Shown: positions 1 through 10,049 of the stretch, in pieces
How the letters are laid out: each line of letters starts with the position of its first letter
How positions within the stretch are numbered: position 1 is the first letter of the stretch
NCBI GenBank assembly: GCA_037178675.1
Contig: JAYMGJ010000425.1
Span: 1-30,778 of the forward strand
Source of the DNA: Scleroderma bovista
Taxonomy: Eukaryota > Basidiomycota > Agaricomycetes > Boletales > Sclerodermataceae
Length of the DNA stretch: 30,778 nucleotides
Direction: 5' to 3'
The notes under the pieces: generated by a model
What the model was told of the DNA's origin: nothing
Databases searched by the model: none
What the model saw: only the letters and a program-made list of their open reading frames with translations
Position numbers and translations under genes: made by a program

Positions 1-645
1 GACGATGGAAGAATACTGGAGCGCAAACACAGTCAACACCCTCACTCAAGCTGCTCATGCAGCAATGAACACATCTGCTATTGTCATCAGTGGTGGTAAT
101 ATCCTTGAGTCTGAGTTCGATCGCCATCGCCATTTGTTGCTCACACAGTCTGCTAATTCCAGAGTTGAGGCTTGGGCTGCAGAGCTATGCCGTTACCTAG
201 GAGATCTGCCAGCAGACATGACTAAAGAGACAAATATTGTTGACTGGTGGGCGGTAAGCAATCGCTTTTATTAATGTGCTACTTGTCACTAACTGTGGTA
301 TGACTTGTACAGAAGCATGCCGATATTTACCCTACTCTTTCTCAAGTCGCCAAAGACATATGTGCTGTCCCTGCAACATCTGTTCCATGTGAACACATAT
401 TCTTGGGTGGTGGTGAAATCACGACAGATCGGCGGTCATGGTTGGGTGCCAACAAGTTCGAACATCTTCAAGTACTGAAGCACGCCTGGTGTTCCAACAT
501 CAAGGATCGTGCAACAACCAATTCTGTTGCCATTGAATCAATTGATATAGAGGAGTTGCAGCTGGAACAATTCAGGGAGTTGCTGATTCACGAGAATGAG
601 GTAGAGCATGAACTGAACACATCCGAACTTGTCATGATATACTAG
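1..645 (+). CDS. hAT-family transposase, C-terminal part (5' end outside window)
   Basis: Cut-and-paste DNA transposase fragment. Two exons are visible: the frame containing the ATG at 5 runs to 253, a 59-nt intron follows (254-312, GTAAGC...TGTACAG), and exon 2 runs from 313 to the TAG ending at 645. The join is phase 0. The spliced protein shows the hAT C-terminal dimerisation signature: WW just before the intron, then IYPTLSQVAKDI, the short VPATSVPCEH stretch, and TTDRRSWL, followed by an acidic tail. In the family this domain follows the RNase-H-like catalytic core, which here would lie upstream of position 1. There is no stop between 2 and 253, so the true start is probably beyond the window. 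In intact relatives the position before the FS/FLG turn is often Glu-Arg; here it is Glu-His. Whether the element is active cannot be judged. The family call is firm. Confidence 0.85.
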
Positions 646-870
646 CTTTTGACATTGTATCTACAGTGTCCTGGTCCCTGAATGCATTCCAAAACTGGTC
701 GTGACCGGTTTCTGTCAGTTTTTTCACATGTTAGAAAATCACATGGACCGCAACTGGGTAACTGTGAAATCCCCGAGACTGGAAACCACAGTTCAGTCCA
801 AAAAGGTTGCAGTTCGGCCCAGTCACCGGTTTTTGGCGAATTTTTGGACTGGACTTTAAATCTCTACCGA
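646..870 (+). other. 3' flank / possible terminal region of the hAT element
   Basis: Non-coding stretch directly after the transposase stop. It contains several variants of short words built around CCGGTTT, CAGTCC and ACTGGA in both orientations (for example 707-716, 793-806, 832-840 and 847-857). Such subterminal words are common near hAT ends. The 5' end of the element is outside the window, so no terminal inverted repeat or 8-bp target duplication can be paired. The boundary at about 865 is inferred from the change to simple CCACCA repeats. Confidence 0.3.
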
Positions 871-1095
871 CCACCACCACCACCACAACCTGTGTCAACG
901 ATGTGGCCACCACCAGCATTGTTGTTGTGACCCGATGACAATGACAGCCATGACAGCCACCAGTGACAATGACCAGCAGTGTTGTTGACCACATCAGTGC
1001 GCCAATGACCACCAATGCGACGGCCCCAGTGATGGCACCCACAAATGCAACAATGATGGCCACCAGCATGACGATGATGCCACCACTGCTGCCCA
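866..1095. repeat. Low-complexity CCACCA / ATGACA-rich tract
   Basis: Begins with a CCA triplet run and continues as degenerate CCA, ATGACCA and GATGGC words. Composition resembles the tracts at 29340-29640 and 30600-30778. Because stops are rare in such DNA, it gives open frames on both strands that should not be taken as genes. Confidence 0.6.
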
Positions 1096-1520
1096 TGGCA
1101 TTTATTGATTAGCTTACTTAGAATTTATGTAGTATGATACAATTTGATCTAATAAAATTTATTTGACTTAAAACTTGGTGTGATTAATAGTATAGTATGT
1201 ACTCTACTGGATTGACTGGAGTGTCTGTGATAACTGTGCAACACTGGGCCAGTCTGTTGTTGCTGTGTAAAGCCTGGGACAGACTTGCCAAGCTGGGTGC
1301 TTGGCTAGGCAAAAAGGCTAGTTTGCTGATATGATGACATTGACCACCACCACTACCACTACCAATGTAATGATTAGCATGCCCGAGTCCTATACCAATA
1401 CTGATGACAAGAACTACTGCCAACAGATGATGACAACAACCATCAACATGATAACTGCCCACACAAATGACAGCAATGGTCATGGTCATGAGTGCCAAGG
1501 TCCGAGGATGGTAACCACCC
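1096..1520. other. Unassigned intergenic sequence
   Basis: AT-rich stretch (about 1100-1190), then ordinary sequence with another small run of ACCACCACTACC type at 1343-1366. No recognisable protein in any frame. It ends where homology to the right-hand duplication arm begins. Confidence 0.5.
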
Positions 1521-1715
1521 ATCCTATTACTTAGTTTTGGTAGTACCATACCCATTTGTATACCTTCATGCAGTCTTAATTAGCTGAGAGCTTCTGTGTG
1601 CACACTATATTTCTACAATGTATCAGTAAGAGAAGCAGGAAGATCATTACACTGATAAAAGTTCAAACCATAGGTATCATAGGAAGTTGAAGCAACTAAT
1701 AACTGCCTCAAATAC

Positions 1716-3950
1716 CTAATTATCATCAGGAACAGGTGTGTAACATCTATGCCAAGCAGGACCATGAGCCATCTTGCTCAAATCAAGCTCAGGACTACCA
1801 CTCGGGATTACCAGTTGTGTCCAGGGAGTATAATGAAACAATTTATGGTATGAGGGAGGTACCCACAACAACAGTTTCCCATTTGGACCCACAATCCAGC
1901 CATCATTCTGCAGATGAATCAGGTCTCGGTAGTCCACATTGACATTGGACATGTTAATGAAAAGACTCTGAGCATCATGGAGTGCATGTGCAGCTGAAGA
2001 TGAGAAGTGGATTGGTGAGAGTGTACTTGAGAGGGAATTTGTGGTTTGCTTTTTAAGGGTGTTTCCCACATTGCCACCTGTCTGTGCATCCCAAAGTTGG
2101 ATTGCCTTATCCCAAGAATCTGACACAATGTGCCTTCCATCTGGTGAGAATGCAATTGAGTTGACTGAGGTGTGCCCTTGGAGAGGGTTGGCCACCTGGC
2201 CACCTGTCTGTGCATCCCAAAGTTGGATTGTCTTATCCCAAGAACCTGACACAATGTGCCTTCCATCTGGTGAGAATGCAACTGAGTTGACTGAGTCTGT
2301 GTGCCCTTGGAGGGGGTTGCCCACCTGGTCACCTGTCTGTGCATCCCAAAGTCGGATTGTGTGATCCCCTGAACCTGACACAATGTGCCTTCCATCTGGA
2401 GAGAATGCAACTGAGTTGACCCAGCCTGTGTGCCCTTGGAGGGGGTTGGCCACCTGGCCACCTGTCTGTGCATCCCAAAGTCGGATTGTCTTATCCCAAG
2501 AACCTGACACAATGTGCCTTCCATCTGGTGAGAATGCAACTGACAAGACTGAGGAGGTGTGCCCTTGGAGGGGGTTGCCCACCTGGCCACCTGTCTGTGC
2601 ATCCCAAAGTCGGATTGTCTTATCACTTGAACCTGACACAATGTGCCTTCCATCTGGTGAGAATGCAACTGAGTTGACTGAGTCTGTGTGCCCTTGGAGG
2701 GGGTTGCCCACCTGACCACCTGTCTGTGCATCCCAAAGTTGGATTGTGTTATCCCAAGAACCTGACACAATGTGCCTTCCATCTGGTGAGAATGAAACTG
2801 ACAAGACTGAGTATGTGTGCCCTTGGAGGGGGTTGCCCACCTGGTCACCTGTCTGTGCATCCCAAAGTTGGATTGTCTTATCCCAAGAACCTGACACAAT
2901 GTGCCTTCCATCTGGTGAGAATGCAACTGAGTAGACTGAGTCTGTGTGCCCTTGGAGGGGGTTGCCCACCTGGCCACCTGTCTGTGCATCCCAAAGTTGG
3001 ATTGTATTATCCCCTGAACCTGACACAATGTGCCTTCCATCTGGTGAGAATGCAACTGACTGGACTGAGGAGGTGTGCCCTTGGAGGGGGTTGCCCACCT
3101 GGACACCTGTCTGTGCATCCCAAAGTTGGATTGTCTTATCCCAAGAACCTGACACAATGTGCCTTCCATCTGGTGAGAATGCAACTGAGTTGACATCAGA
3201 GGTGTGCCCTTGGAGGGGGTTGGCCACCTGGCCACCTGTCTGTGCATCCCAAAGTCGGATTGTCATATCCCTTGAACCTGACACAATGTGCCTTCCATCT
3301 GGTGAGAATGCAACTGACTGGACTGAGGAGGTGTGCCCTTGGAGGGGGTTGCCCACCTGGCCACCTGTCTGTGCATCCCAAAGTCGGATTGTCATATCCC
3401 TTGAACCTGACACAATGTGCCTTCCATCTGGTGAGAATGCAACTGAGTAGACTGAGGAGGTGTGCCCTTGGAGGGGGTTGCCCACCTGGTCACCTGTCTG
3501 TGCATCCCAAAGTCGGATTGTCTCATCCTCTGAACCTGACACAATGTGCCTTCCATCTGGTGAGAATGCAACTGACTGGACTGAGGAGGTGTGCCCTTGG
3601 AGGGGGTTGCCCACCTGGCCACCTGTCTGTGCATCCCAAAGCTGGATTGTCTTATCCAAAGAACCTGACACAATGTACCTTCCATCTGGTGAGAATGCAA
3701 CTGACCAGACAAAGCCTGTATGCCCTTGAAGAATCTGTTGATTCCTGGGCCAGTCATCCTGTTGTCCTACAGCAACTTGTGCAATTCCTGCAAACCTTTC
3801 AATCTGAGATCTTGCCAATATTGACTTTGATGGTGAAAATGGCAATGCTGACAAGTACAGGTGAGGTGTACTCTTGTCAATGATCCCAGCAAAGTTCTCC
3901 ACAAATTTGATCCCATCCTTGATGAACATCAACAATTCTTCATACCCCAT
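1716..3950 (-). CDS. WD40-repeat module of the left NACHT-WD40 (NLR-like) gene, 13 repeats
   Basis: Uninterrupted 744-codon frame, most probably the last exon of the gene whose NACHT half is at 3940-6715. The first 75 residues form the family linker (YLSALPFSP). Thirteen WD40 repeats of about 43 residues follow (roughly residues 76-632), each with SPDGRHIVSGS and LWDAQTG. A conserved tail of about 110 residues includes DGWIVGP, LLLWVPP, SPELDLS and a final HRCYTPVPDDN. The repeats should form one or two beta-propellers that sense a ligand; this is known for fungal HET-E/HET-D-type STAND proteins and is inferred here. Repeats are nearly identical and differ at a few positions only. Repeat 13 lacks one residue. 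The ATG at 3950 is simply the first in frame. The proper junction would be the AG at 3960, but that join puts a TGA at 3954-3956 before this ATG. The frame may be expressed separately or not at all. Confidence 0.8.
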   Translation of the reverse strand: MGYEELLMFIKDGIKFVENFAGIIDKSTPHLYLSALPFSPSKSILARSQIERFAGIAQVAVGQQDDWPRNQQILQGHTGFVWSVAFSPDGRYIVSGSLDKTIQLWDAQTGGQVGNPLQGHTSSVQSVAFSPDGRHIVSGSEDETIRLWDAQTGDQVGNPLQGHTSSVYSVAFSPDGRHIVSGSRDMTIRLWDAQTGGQVGNPLQGHTSSVQSVAFSPDGRHIVSGSRDMTIRLWDAQTGGQVANPLQGHTSDVNSVAFSPDGRHIVSGSWDKTIQLWDAQTGVQVGNPLQGHTSSVQSVAFSPDGRHIVSGSGDNTIQLWDAQTGGQVGNPLQGHTDSVYSVAFSPDGRHIVSGSWDKTIQLWDAQTGDQVGNPLQGHTYSVLSVSFSPDGRHIVSGSWDNTIQLWDAQTGGQVGNPLQGHTDSVNSVAFSPDGRHIVSGSSDKTIRLWDAQTGGQVGNPLQGHTSSVLSVAFSPDGRHIVSGSWDKTIRLWDAQTGGQVANPLQGHTGWVNSVAFSPDGRHIVSGSGDHTIRLWDAQTGDQVGNPLQGHTDSVNSVAFSPDGRHIVSGSWDKTIQLWDAQTGGQVANPLQGHTSVNSIAFSPDGRHIVSDSWDKAIQLWDAQTGGNVGNTLKKQTTNSLSSTLSPIHFSSSAAHALHDAQSLFINMSNVNVDYRDLIHLQNDGWIVGPNGKLLLWVPPSYHKLFHYTPWTQLVIPSGSPELDLSKMAHGPAWHRCYTPVPDDN
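2052..3725 (-). repeat. Tandem array of 13 WD40-encoding units (about 129 bp each)
   Basis: Thirteen head-to-tail units whose length is a multiple of three, almost identical at the nucleotide level. Most changes fall in the same few codons of each unit. Such homogeneity points to recent unit turnover by unequal exchange or gene conversion. The homologous array in the right arm has 11 units. Confidence 0.92.
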
Positions 3951-6715
3951 TCTTCAGTGCTAATTCAATGTTAGTGGGATGACATCCTATGTTACACATG
4001 AATAAACTTACCTGCAACCATCCCTCAGCAGAGATCAGTGCCCCACAGGCTTCCCTAATCAACTTTGATACACCAAGAGCCTCCAACCAAAATAGCATCT
4101 GTTCTCCAGTGACAAGCCCCCTCACTAATTGTGCCAGGTCTGGATCAAATGCTGCACCTTGGAGGTGGGTTGCCCAGAATCGACATGAATACAACAGATG
4201 TGGTGGAATGTTGTCTTCAACCCTTTTTTCCAAGTCTGCCACCTCCGAGTTGGAGATATATGACGTTTCCAGTTTACAGATGTTGAAATGAAGGCCAGCT
4301 TGCATGACAGAAAGCGAGGCAACAGCAAGATTACAATGTGCATCACCCTGCTGAATAAAGAACTCTCCACTTCGTTTCTCATCGAGCAGAAAGTCATAGA
4401 ATGAAGCATGCATGGGGCGGACAGGAGTAGATAGCTCATTGGCACCAGCAAGCAGTGATGCCATGGAGTTGAGGATGAACCCTACAGGATAGTGGTCATC
4501 CTCCTGAGGGAACCTGTCACGCATAAAGTCCAATGCACTGATAGGGAGTGGCTCCTTCAACCACAGGATCTGCCGCATGACAGAACGAAAGTCCCGGCGG
4601 TTATCGGACCCTCTGAAAAGATCCTCCAAAAATGTGGTATACATTTCGTCGAGAAGAGTCCTTCCGTCGCCAGGAGCATGAGACATGATTTGATGAAAAC
4701 GGTCCTTCGGGATCACCCCGATTCGGGGGGACATGAAGTCGCATGCCAGACGTGCCCATTCGAAGACACCACCTGATTTCACAGCAAGGTGTTGGAAGTT
4801 TTCGTCGGAGAACGTGTCACGAAGAGTTTTCAGGCGGGTGGAAACATAGAGATGAATGTCGCGCATGGTCAACTCCGTATCAATGACATCGAGTGACCTG
4901 GCATAGATATGCGGACCGGAGTTTAATGCCTCCCCAATGTCCACGAGTGGCCGAGAAGTCAAGAGAATCCGGATGTTTTTGGAAGTTCCGCGCCATATGT
5001 AGCAAGGACCTCAAGTACAGTCGTCCTCGTGCGCTCCGCACCACTCTCATCCAAAGCGTCAATGACCACCACTACATTTCCAGTCAGGGAACCCTTCAAT
5101 TGGGAAAGGGGTTCGAGAATGAGTTTGTTCCACTGTGCTGCGATGTTTGTCGAGTCCCTCAATGAATGGTTGTTGGTTGTCACCTCAACCAGAAGCGGTC
5201 GCAAACGGAGGTCGTGATGAGCCAAGTCACGCGCGATGGACGGGAAGAGCTTCGTATGGAGCTGCTCGTGCTGTCTAACGCGACTGAAACAGAAGCACGA
5301 TCCAAGCACGCCAAGATTCTGGGCCTGCCGAGCAACTGTGTGCGCTATGGCTGATTTCCCCTTTCCAGCCTGTCCGTAGAGCCAGAAGATGCGTGGTGTA
5401 GCGGCGTCTGTGTTGTTGATCCAGTCAACAATTTCATTCAAGATCTCGATTCTCGTGCCATCCAGGCACTTCTTTGCCTCGTTGAGTCCGACTCCGTCTG
5501 CACAGGTCAAGCAGTTCGAGCTAAGATCTTCGTATATCTGTTTGGTGCCATATTGGATGTCTGGAATTGGTCGATCTCGAAGCTCTTGCATCAACTTCTC
5601 TAACTTCCGGGTATAGTTGACGACCTTGGTCGTTGTCTCAAAGGGAACACTCTTCCCGAGCCACGACCCTATGAAAAAGATGAGTTTCATGAAGACTACA
5701 GGAATAGGTGGCGTACAGAAAGTTTTGGTTTCCGAGTACTTCGTGATGAACTGTGCGCATTCCTGTACGACTTGGGCGATCTCCACTAGGACGTCCTTCG
5801 TGGCATTGATCTTGGATGAAGACCTGTTTTCCAGGACGAGCTCATATGTTCGTTCGATGGTAGTCACGAGGCCCCCCATAGATGCGTCGACAATCACGTG
5901 CGACAGCATCAGCTGTCCAGATTCCCGTTAATCGAGGACATCGGGCGTGATCGATGCATACCTTGGAGGCCCTGTTCAATGCACTCAAGGCCATTTGAGC
6001 GTGTGGATGGATCTATGTGTGATTATCAGTCAAGCTTGACCGTCTGCCATTGAAATGACAAACTATAGTAATGCCATTGATGACTGTACTGAAAGTGCTA
6101 AGGGTTTGGCAATATCCGGTGTCTACGAGACCGAGCGCATTAACAGCAATCTCCACTGGGCCAGGAATGGGGTCCATATGTGCATCCTGTGTGTGGTCGA
6201 GTACTGTCGGAACAGGTTGGATATTTCCTGGCACCTGGTGGGATCGATAAGCGTCAGAAATACATGGCTGCATGTGCACGGACCTCGTGGGTAGCAGCAG
6301 CACGTCCTTCCGCTGTGGTTTCTCCAGAACTAGTGGAAGCAAGTACAATGGCCCTAGCGTCTTCAAGGTCAATCGCCATGGACTGGATGTGGTTCACCGC
6401 ATGGAAACTCCTCAGATCCAGTTCGCGGATGCGTAGACAACATCATACCTCTTCAAACACAGCAGATGACCCTTCTTGCCCTACTGAAGTGGCAGAGTTA
6501 GAGACAAATGAATCGGAAGGGCGTGGTGGTCCCTCAGCCTCTTGCTGTTGTCTGCGCTGGGACCTAGTCAAGACCCTCGGCCCCCCAGAGGCAGAGGGAG
6601 TCAGGTAAGGAGAATGCTGCAACGACATCAGAGTCCCCCCTCGTGTGGTGTGGGATTTGCATACCCTGTGTTGGCTGGATTGGCTGTCTGCAGTCTTGCG
6701 GTTCTTCTTTGGCAT
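3940..6715 (-). pseudogene. NACHT (STAND NTPase) half of the left NLR-like gene, frameshifted
   Basis: Exon structure is the same as the right copy: exon 1 6715-6449, exon 2 6382-6284, exon 3 6234-6064, exon 4 6012-5962, exon 5 5912-4012. Introns are 66, 49, 51 and 49 nt. Exon 1 starts MPKKNRKTAD. Exon 5 carries the N-terminal helical region, DGTRIEIL, Walker A GQAGKGKS, Walker B VVVVIDALDE and then the sensor region. The right copy reads AACAAAC where this copy reads AAAAAC: one base is missing between 4978 and 4979. The NACHT frame therefore ends soon afterwards at 4959, and the remainder (TSRPLVDIGEAL onward, 4962-3940) lies in another frame. Outside this deletion the copy is well preserved, so the break looks recent. 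A truncated protein with an intact P-loop is possible; a full receptor is not, without frameshifting. A sequencing error in the A run should be excluded first. Confidence 0.8.
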
Positions 6716-7022
6716 CGCTGGTGAAGTTATACGTTGAGAGGATGGTTTGGTCTTACAATTAGCAGGTCGAGAGGGCAAAGGGAGAGCGAACCGCAGTTAA
6801 CTCCACCGCCTTGAGGCATCCACGCTCTGGTCCGAATCCGGTCCACCCGCATTGCATGTGGTAGCGCTGGTTGTGGACCTGCCAGGCGCCAGAGCCTCTC
6901 GCCCCAAGCACATCGTCCTTCGCCCCACTCACTGGAATATTTCATGCGCCCCTCCGCCTTTGTTCCTCACGCTCACCTGCGTTCTCCTAGTCTGTTTCCC
7001 TCCCCAATTGGACCAGTACGAC

Positions 7023-7526
7023 CTTGTCCCCCACATCCCTGCGCTTGCTGCCTTCATATCATACTATCCTGTACGACTCACAAAGTGGGTCACATCCTGC
7101 TATCGTCGTGCCCCTCCTCCATCATGGATGCGTTCAGTACCCTGGTCACTCAGCATTTACTGCTACTCCCTACTAGTTCCTCAGTAGTCTCCAAAGCCTG
7201 ACGGAGATGTCACTTCGTTTTCCCACCCATCAGTGCAATACACACATTTCCCTATCAGTTACTATACATTGTTACGAATCTTTTGATCAACCTGAGACTC
7301 ACGAGGACTGGCGACCAGCTTACTTGAATATGGAACACTCGTGTTTACGGCGATCGCGATGCAAGTACTGGTTAGACATATTCTGATCTGATCGCAGTTC
7401 AGCTTCCTTGCTATTCGGAATATCGATGTATCACCGTCACTCTCCTACATATGGCCCGTCTGCCTTTATATACCCCCCAGGCTTCTTCCTCGCCCGCGTT
7501 GCAGTCTCTCACTGGCCTCGTCCAGG
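7023..7526 (+). promoter_or_regulatory. Upstream region of the permease relic with a TATA-like box
   Basis: Pyrimidine-rich non-coding DNA leading to the permease start. TTTATATA at 7465-7472 lies about 55-60 bp before the ATG at 7527, a plausible core promoter position for a basidiomycete gene. Because the downstream gene is broken, this is at most a relict promoter. No other element is recognised here. Confidence 0.3.
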
Positions 7527-9864
7527 ATGACCTCCAAAGAGGCGATCGCGAGGGGAGATGAAGCACTCCTTGCTCAGCTTGGATATAAACAAGAGTTCAA
7601 ACGCGCATTCACTCCATTAGAGGTGCGTCCTCTCCGTCTCTCTCACAAGTTCCAGTCGACAGCCGAGACTCAATGGCGCTCGTGGGACGCTTATAGGTGT
7701 TCGGGGTGTCCTTCAGCATTATTGGCCTCCTCCCGTCCATTGCGTATGTCTCATCCCTTTTACCATCGAATTTGCAGTAAGCAAACGTGTACAGTTCTGT
7801 TCTTGTCTGCCCTGCCGAATGGTGGCGCGTCTTCTATGGTGTGGGGGGTATGTATTGCATCGTGGTACCTTTTGGAGAGTGGAGATGCTGAAGTGAAGCC
7901 ATCCCAGTGACCTTGTAGCCTCGCTTTTCATTCTCTGTGTCGGCTTGGCCATGGTGGAGCTTGGCTCCTCTGCACCGACGTCTGGTGGTGTGTAAGTGTT
8001 CTGTTGTAAGGGAATCTAAATTGCTTTTGACGTCCGACGTCTGTAGCTCTACTACTGGACGCACGCTCTCTCCTCACCTCACTGACGAAACTTGCTCTGC
8101 TGGATCATTGGGTGTACGTATTTCGTCATTGTTAGGTCTACCCGCGTGACACTATTCGGTGCGTAGACGCAAACACGATTGGGAATATTGCGTCGATCGG
8201 TGAGCTGGATTTTATTTTATTTTCCAAGATCTGTGCCTACTGACATGCACTTGATGAAGCCTTTGTCGACTGGGGCTGTGCCGTCCAAATCACCGCTGCC
8301 GCAAGCATCGGATCCGGCCAAACATTTATCGCAACCCAAGCACAAACCTAGTACGCCGGTATTTCTTCTACTCTCCTCGTCAACTTCACGCTATCGTCAG
8401 TGGCATATACCTTGCAGTCCTTCTCACTCATGGTATTGTGTGCCGCCTTGCAACAGCCACGCCTGCCAGGCTGCAAACACTCTGTTACTATCAACGTCTT
8501 GTGCATATCTCTTAGAATCTCAAAAGCCATCTTGATGTCGACCTTGTATATGGTCAGTCTTTGCTTAGCGGTGATAGTTGCCCTCCCAGTCGCAATGCCA
8601 AAAGAATATAAGAACACCGCCAGTTATGCCCTCGGAAACCATACGTTTTCTCCCACATCCGTGGATGTCGTGCAAATGAACTGTCTCATCTCGTGCATAG
8701 TTGATGGCTGGCCAAATGGCTTTGCGTTTATCGTGTCCTTCATGACCCCCCTTTGGACAATCTGTACGTATATGCGGACATGTTTCCGCGTGGTTATCTG
8801 ATGCTGATTATCTGCAGGTTTGTTCGACTCTGCTGGAAGCCTCGAACGCTGCCATCGCTATCCCATAGGCAATCGTGCGTCCCGCGTCCCCTGGTTCCCA
8901 CCAGACTCTGACCATCCACAGGTCGGCTCCATCGCTATTTCTGGCTTCCTCGGAATAGGTGTGCCCCATCCGTCCAAGTTTCCTGACATCGTGCATCCTT
9001 CTCACTTGCCTTACATCTCAGCCATTTATATCGCTCTTGTGTTCTGCATGGGCACGGATATCGAGTACCGAGGCACCCTGGCACTCTGGTCGTTCGTCGT
9101 CGCAGCACAGTACGTCTATTCTTCCATTCCTTGTATGTCCCTTCTTATCACCTTTCCACTAAATACATGATGGGATCTAGCATGGTGATGTCTGCTAGTC
9201 TGTACCAACCAGAGCAACACCATACTAACGTGGCCGACCCTTCTCTGGCAGGTCCTCGCAACCTCGCGTCAATGCTTTGCCTTCTCGCAGGACGGTGCAC
9301 ACCATCCCTTACCGCATGAACAGCTACACCGGAACGCCAGTCAACACCCTCTGGTTCTCCGTCGTGATGGTGGCTCTCTTCGGCGCACTCGCATCTGCGG
9401 GTGCTCAGGCGACGAACGCCGTGTTTGCGGTAGCGATTGCGGCTCTCTACGTTTCATACGCGATACCTATCGTAACACATTTCATGTTTGAGAACGACTT
9501 CAATCCTGGGTCATTCGACCTAGGTGCCTTTGTAGGTGCCTTCTCCCCTTTCTCACTCGCTCTTGGCGTTGGTGCTGACATTATCCACAGAGTTTACCCA
9601 TTGGCTTCGTCGCAGTGGCGTTCATGGCGTCCTTGACCATCATTTTCATGTTCCCCACATCCCCTGGGGCAAATGTTACTTCTATGAACTACACTGTAGT
9701 CGTCCTGGGCGGCGTGCTCCTGCTCTCACTTGCATGGTACTACTTCCCCGTGTATGGGGGCGTGCATTGGTTCACTGGATAGGGAACACAAGGAAGCTGG
9801 GTCGGATGCAACTTCAGTGGATAGAAAGGCGATAGGGGAGACGAGCGTGGTGGAGGTCATATAG
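7527..9864 (+). pseudogene. APC-superfamily amino-acid permease (GABA/choline permease-like), decayed
   Basis: Relic of a 12-TM plasma-membrane amino-acid transporter. The exon order can be followed by family pattern: exon 1 7527-7622 (GDEALLAQLGYKQEFKRAF), FGVSFSIIGLLPSIA, LPNGGASSMVWG, GLAMVELGSSAPTSGG, YANTIGNIASI, DWGCAVQITAAASIG, LCLAVIVALPVAMPKEYKNT, WPNGFAFIVSF, ALWSFVVAAQY, RMNSYTGTPVNTLWF, and a C-terminal VWYYFPVYGG-like end (LAWYYFPVYGG). Lesions: CGC-TGG-CGA of the family reads CAC-TGA-CGA (stop at 8083-8085), and a Trp codon before AIV is TAG (8866-8868). About six residues plus the frame are lost between FDSA and EASNAA, about 25 residues are lost between DIE and GTLALW, and a frameshift precedes YRMNSY. 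The original C-terminal tail ends at 9864 in a shifted frame. It cannot encode a transporter. Confidence 0.85.
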
Positions 9865-10049
9865 TGTGGGGGCATTATAACCAGGCTCAACACGAAGCAT
9901 CTCTGTAGCAATGTAGGCTGGTCTGTCTTTCTATAAATATAATTTCTCGACAATACCTCTGTGTTATATAAAACATAAGATTACCCCTCCCATGTTGACT
10001 CTGGGAAATCAGAATGTGCAAAGCTTGATCACCATCGTTACACCTAGGA
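9865..10049. other. Intergenic sequence between convergent permease and peptidase relics
   Basis: The two relics converge here (plus-strand permease, minus-strand peptidase), so this should contain their old 3' ends. No clear terminator or other element is seen. Confidence 0.4.

Larger units (their letters stand above)
1521..7022 (-). repeat. Left arm of a large inverted duplication
   Basis: The reverse complement of this segment aligns from end to end with 14243-19797: 5' flank, five N-terminal exons, NACHT exon, intron, WD40 exon, about 200 bp of 3' flank. Identity is very high in the exons and in the introns compared by eye, and lower in the outer 5' flank. The 3' end of homology is sharp, at a shared ATAGGAT word (1521-1527 against 19791-19797). 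The 5' end is fuzzier, near 7022. Main length differences are two extra 129-bp WD40 units here, and a 351-bp SINE-like insertion with its target duplication in the other arm. Confidence 0.9.

Noticed and set aside
731..1096. Minus-strand frame with a very hydrophobic Val/Ile-rich start, resembling a membrane protein
   Set aside because: It lies in the CCACCA/ATGACA low-complexity tract, whose complement reads as Val/Gly/Met/Ala codons. The hydrophobicity is a composition artefact.
2052..3725. Regularly spaced repeats that superficially resemble a CRISPR array
   Set aside because: The units are contiguous WD40 codons with no spacers, and the organism is eukaryotic.
4125..4451. Minus-strand frame giving a Cys/Ser-rich product inside the left NACHT gene
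   Set aside because: Alternative frame of the NACHT exon. The same shadow appears at 17118-17333 in the right copy.
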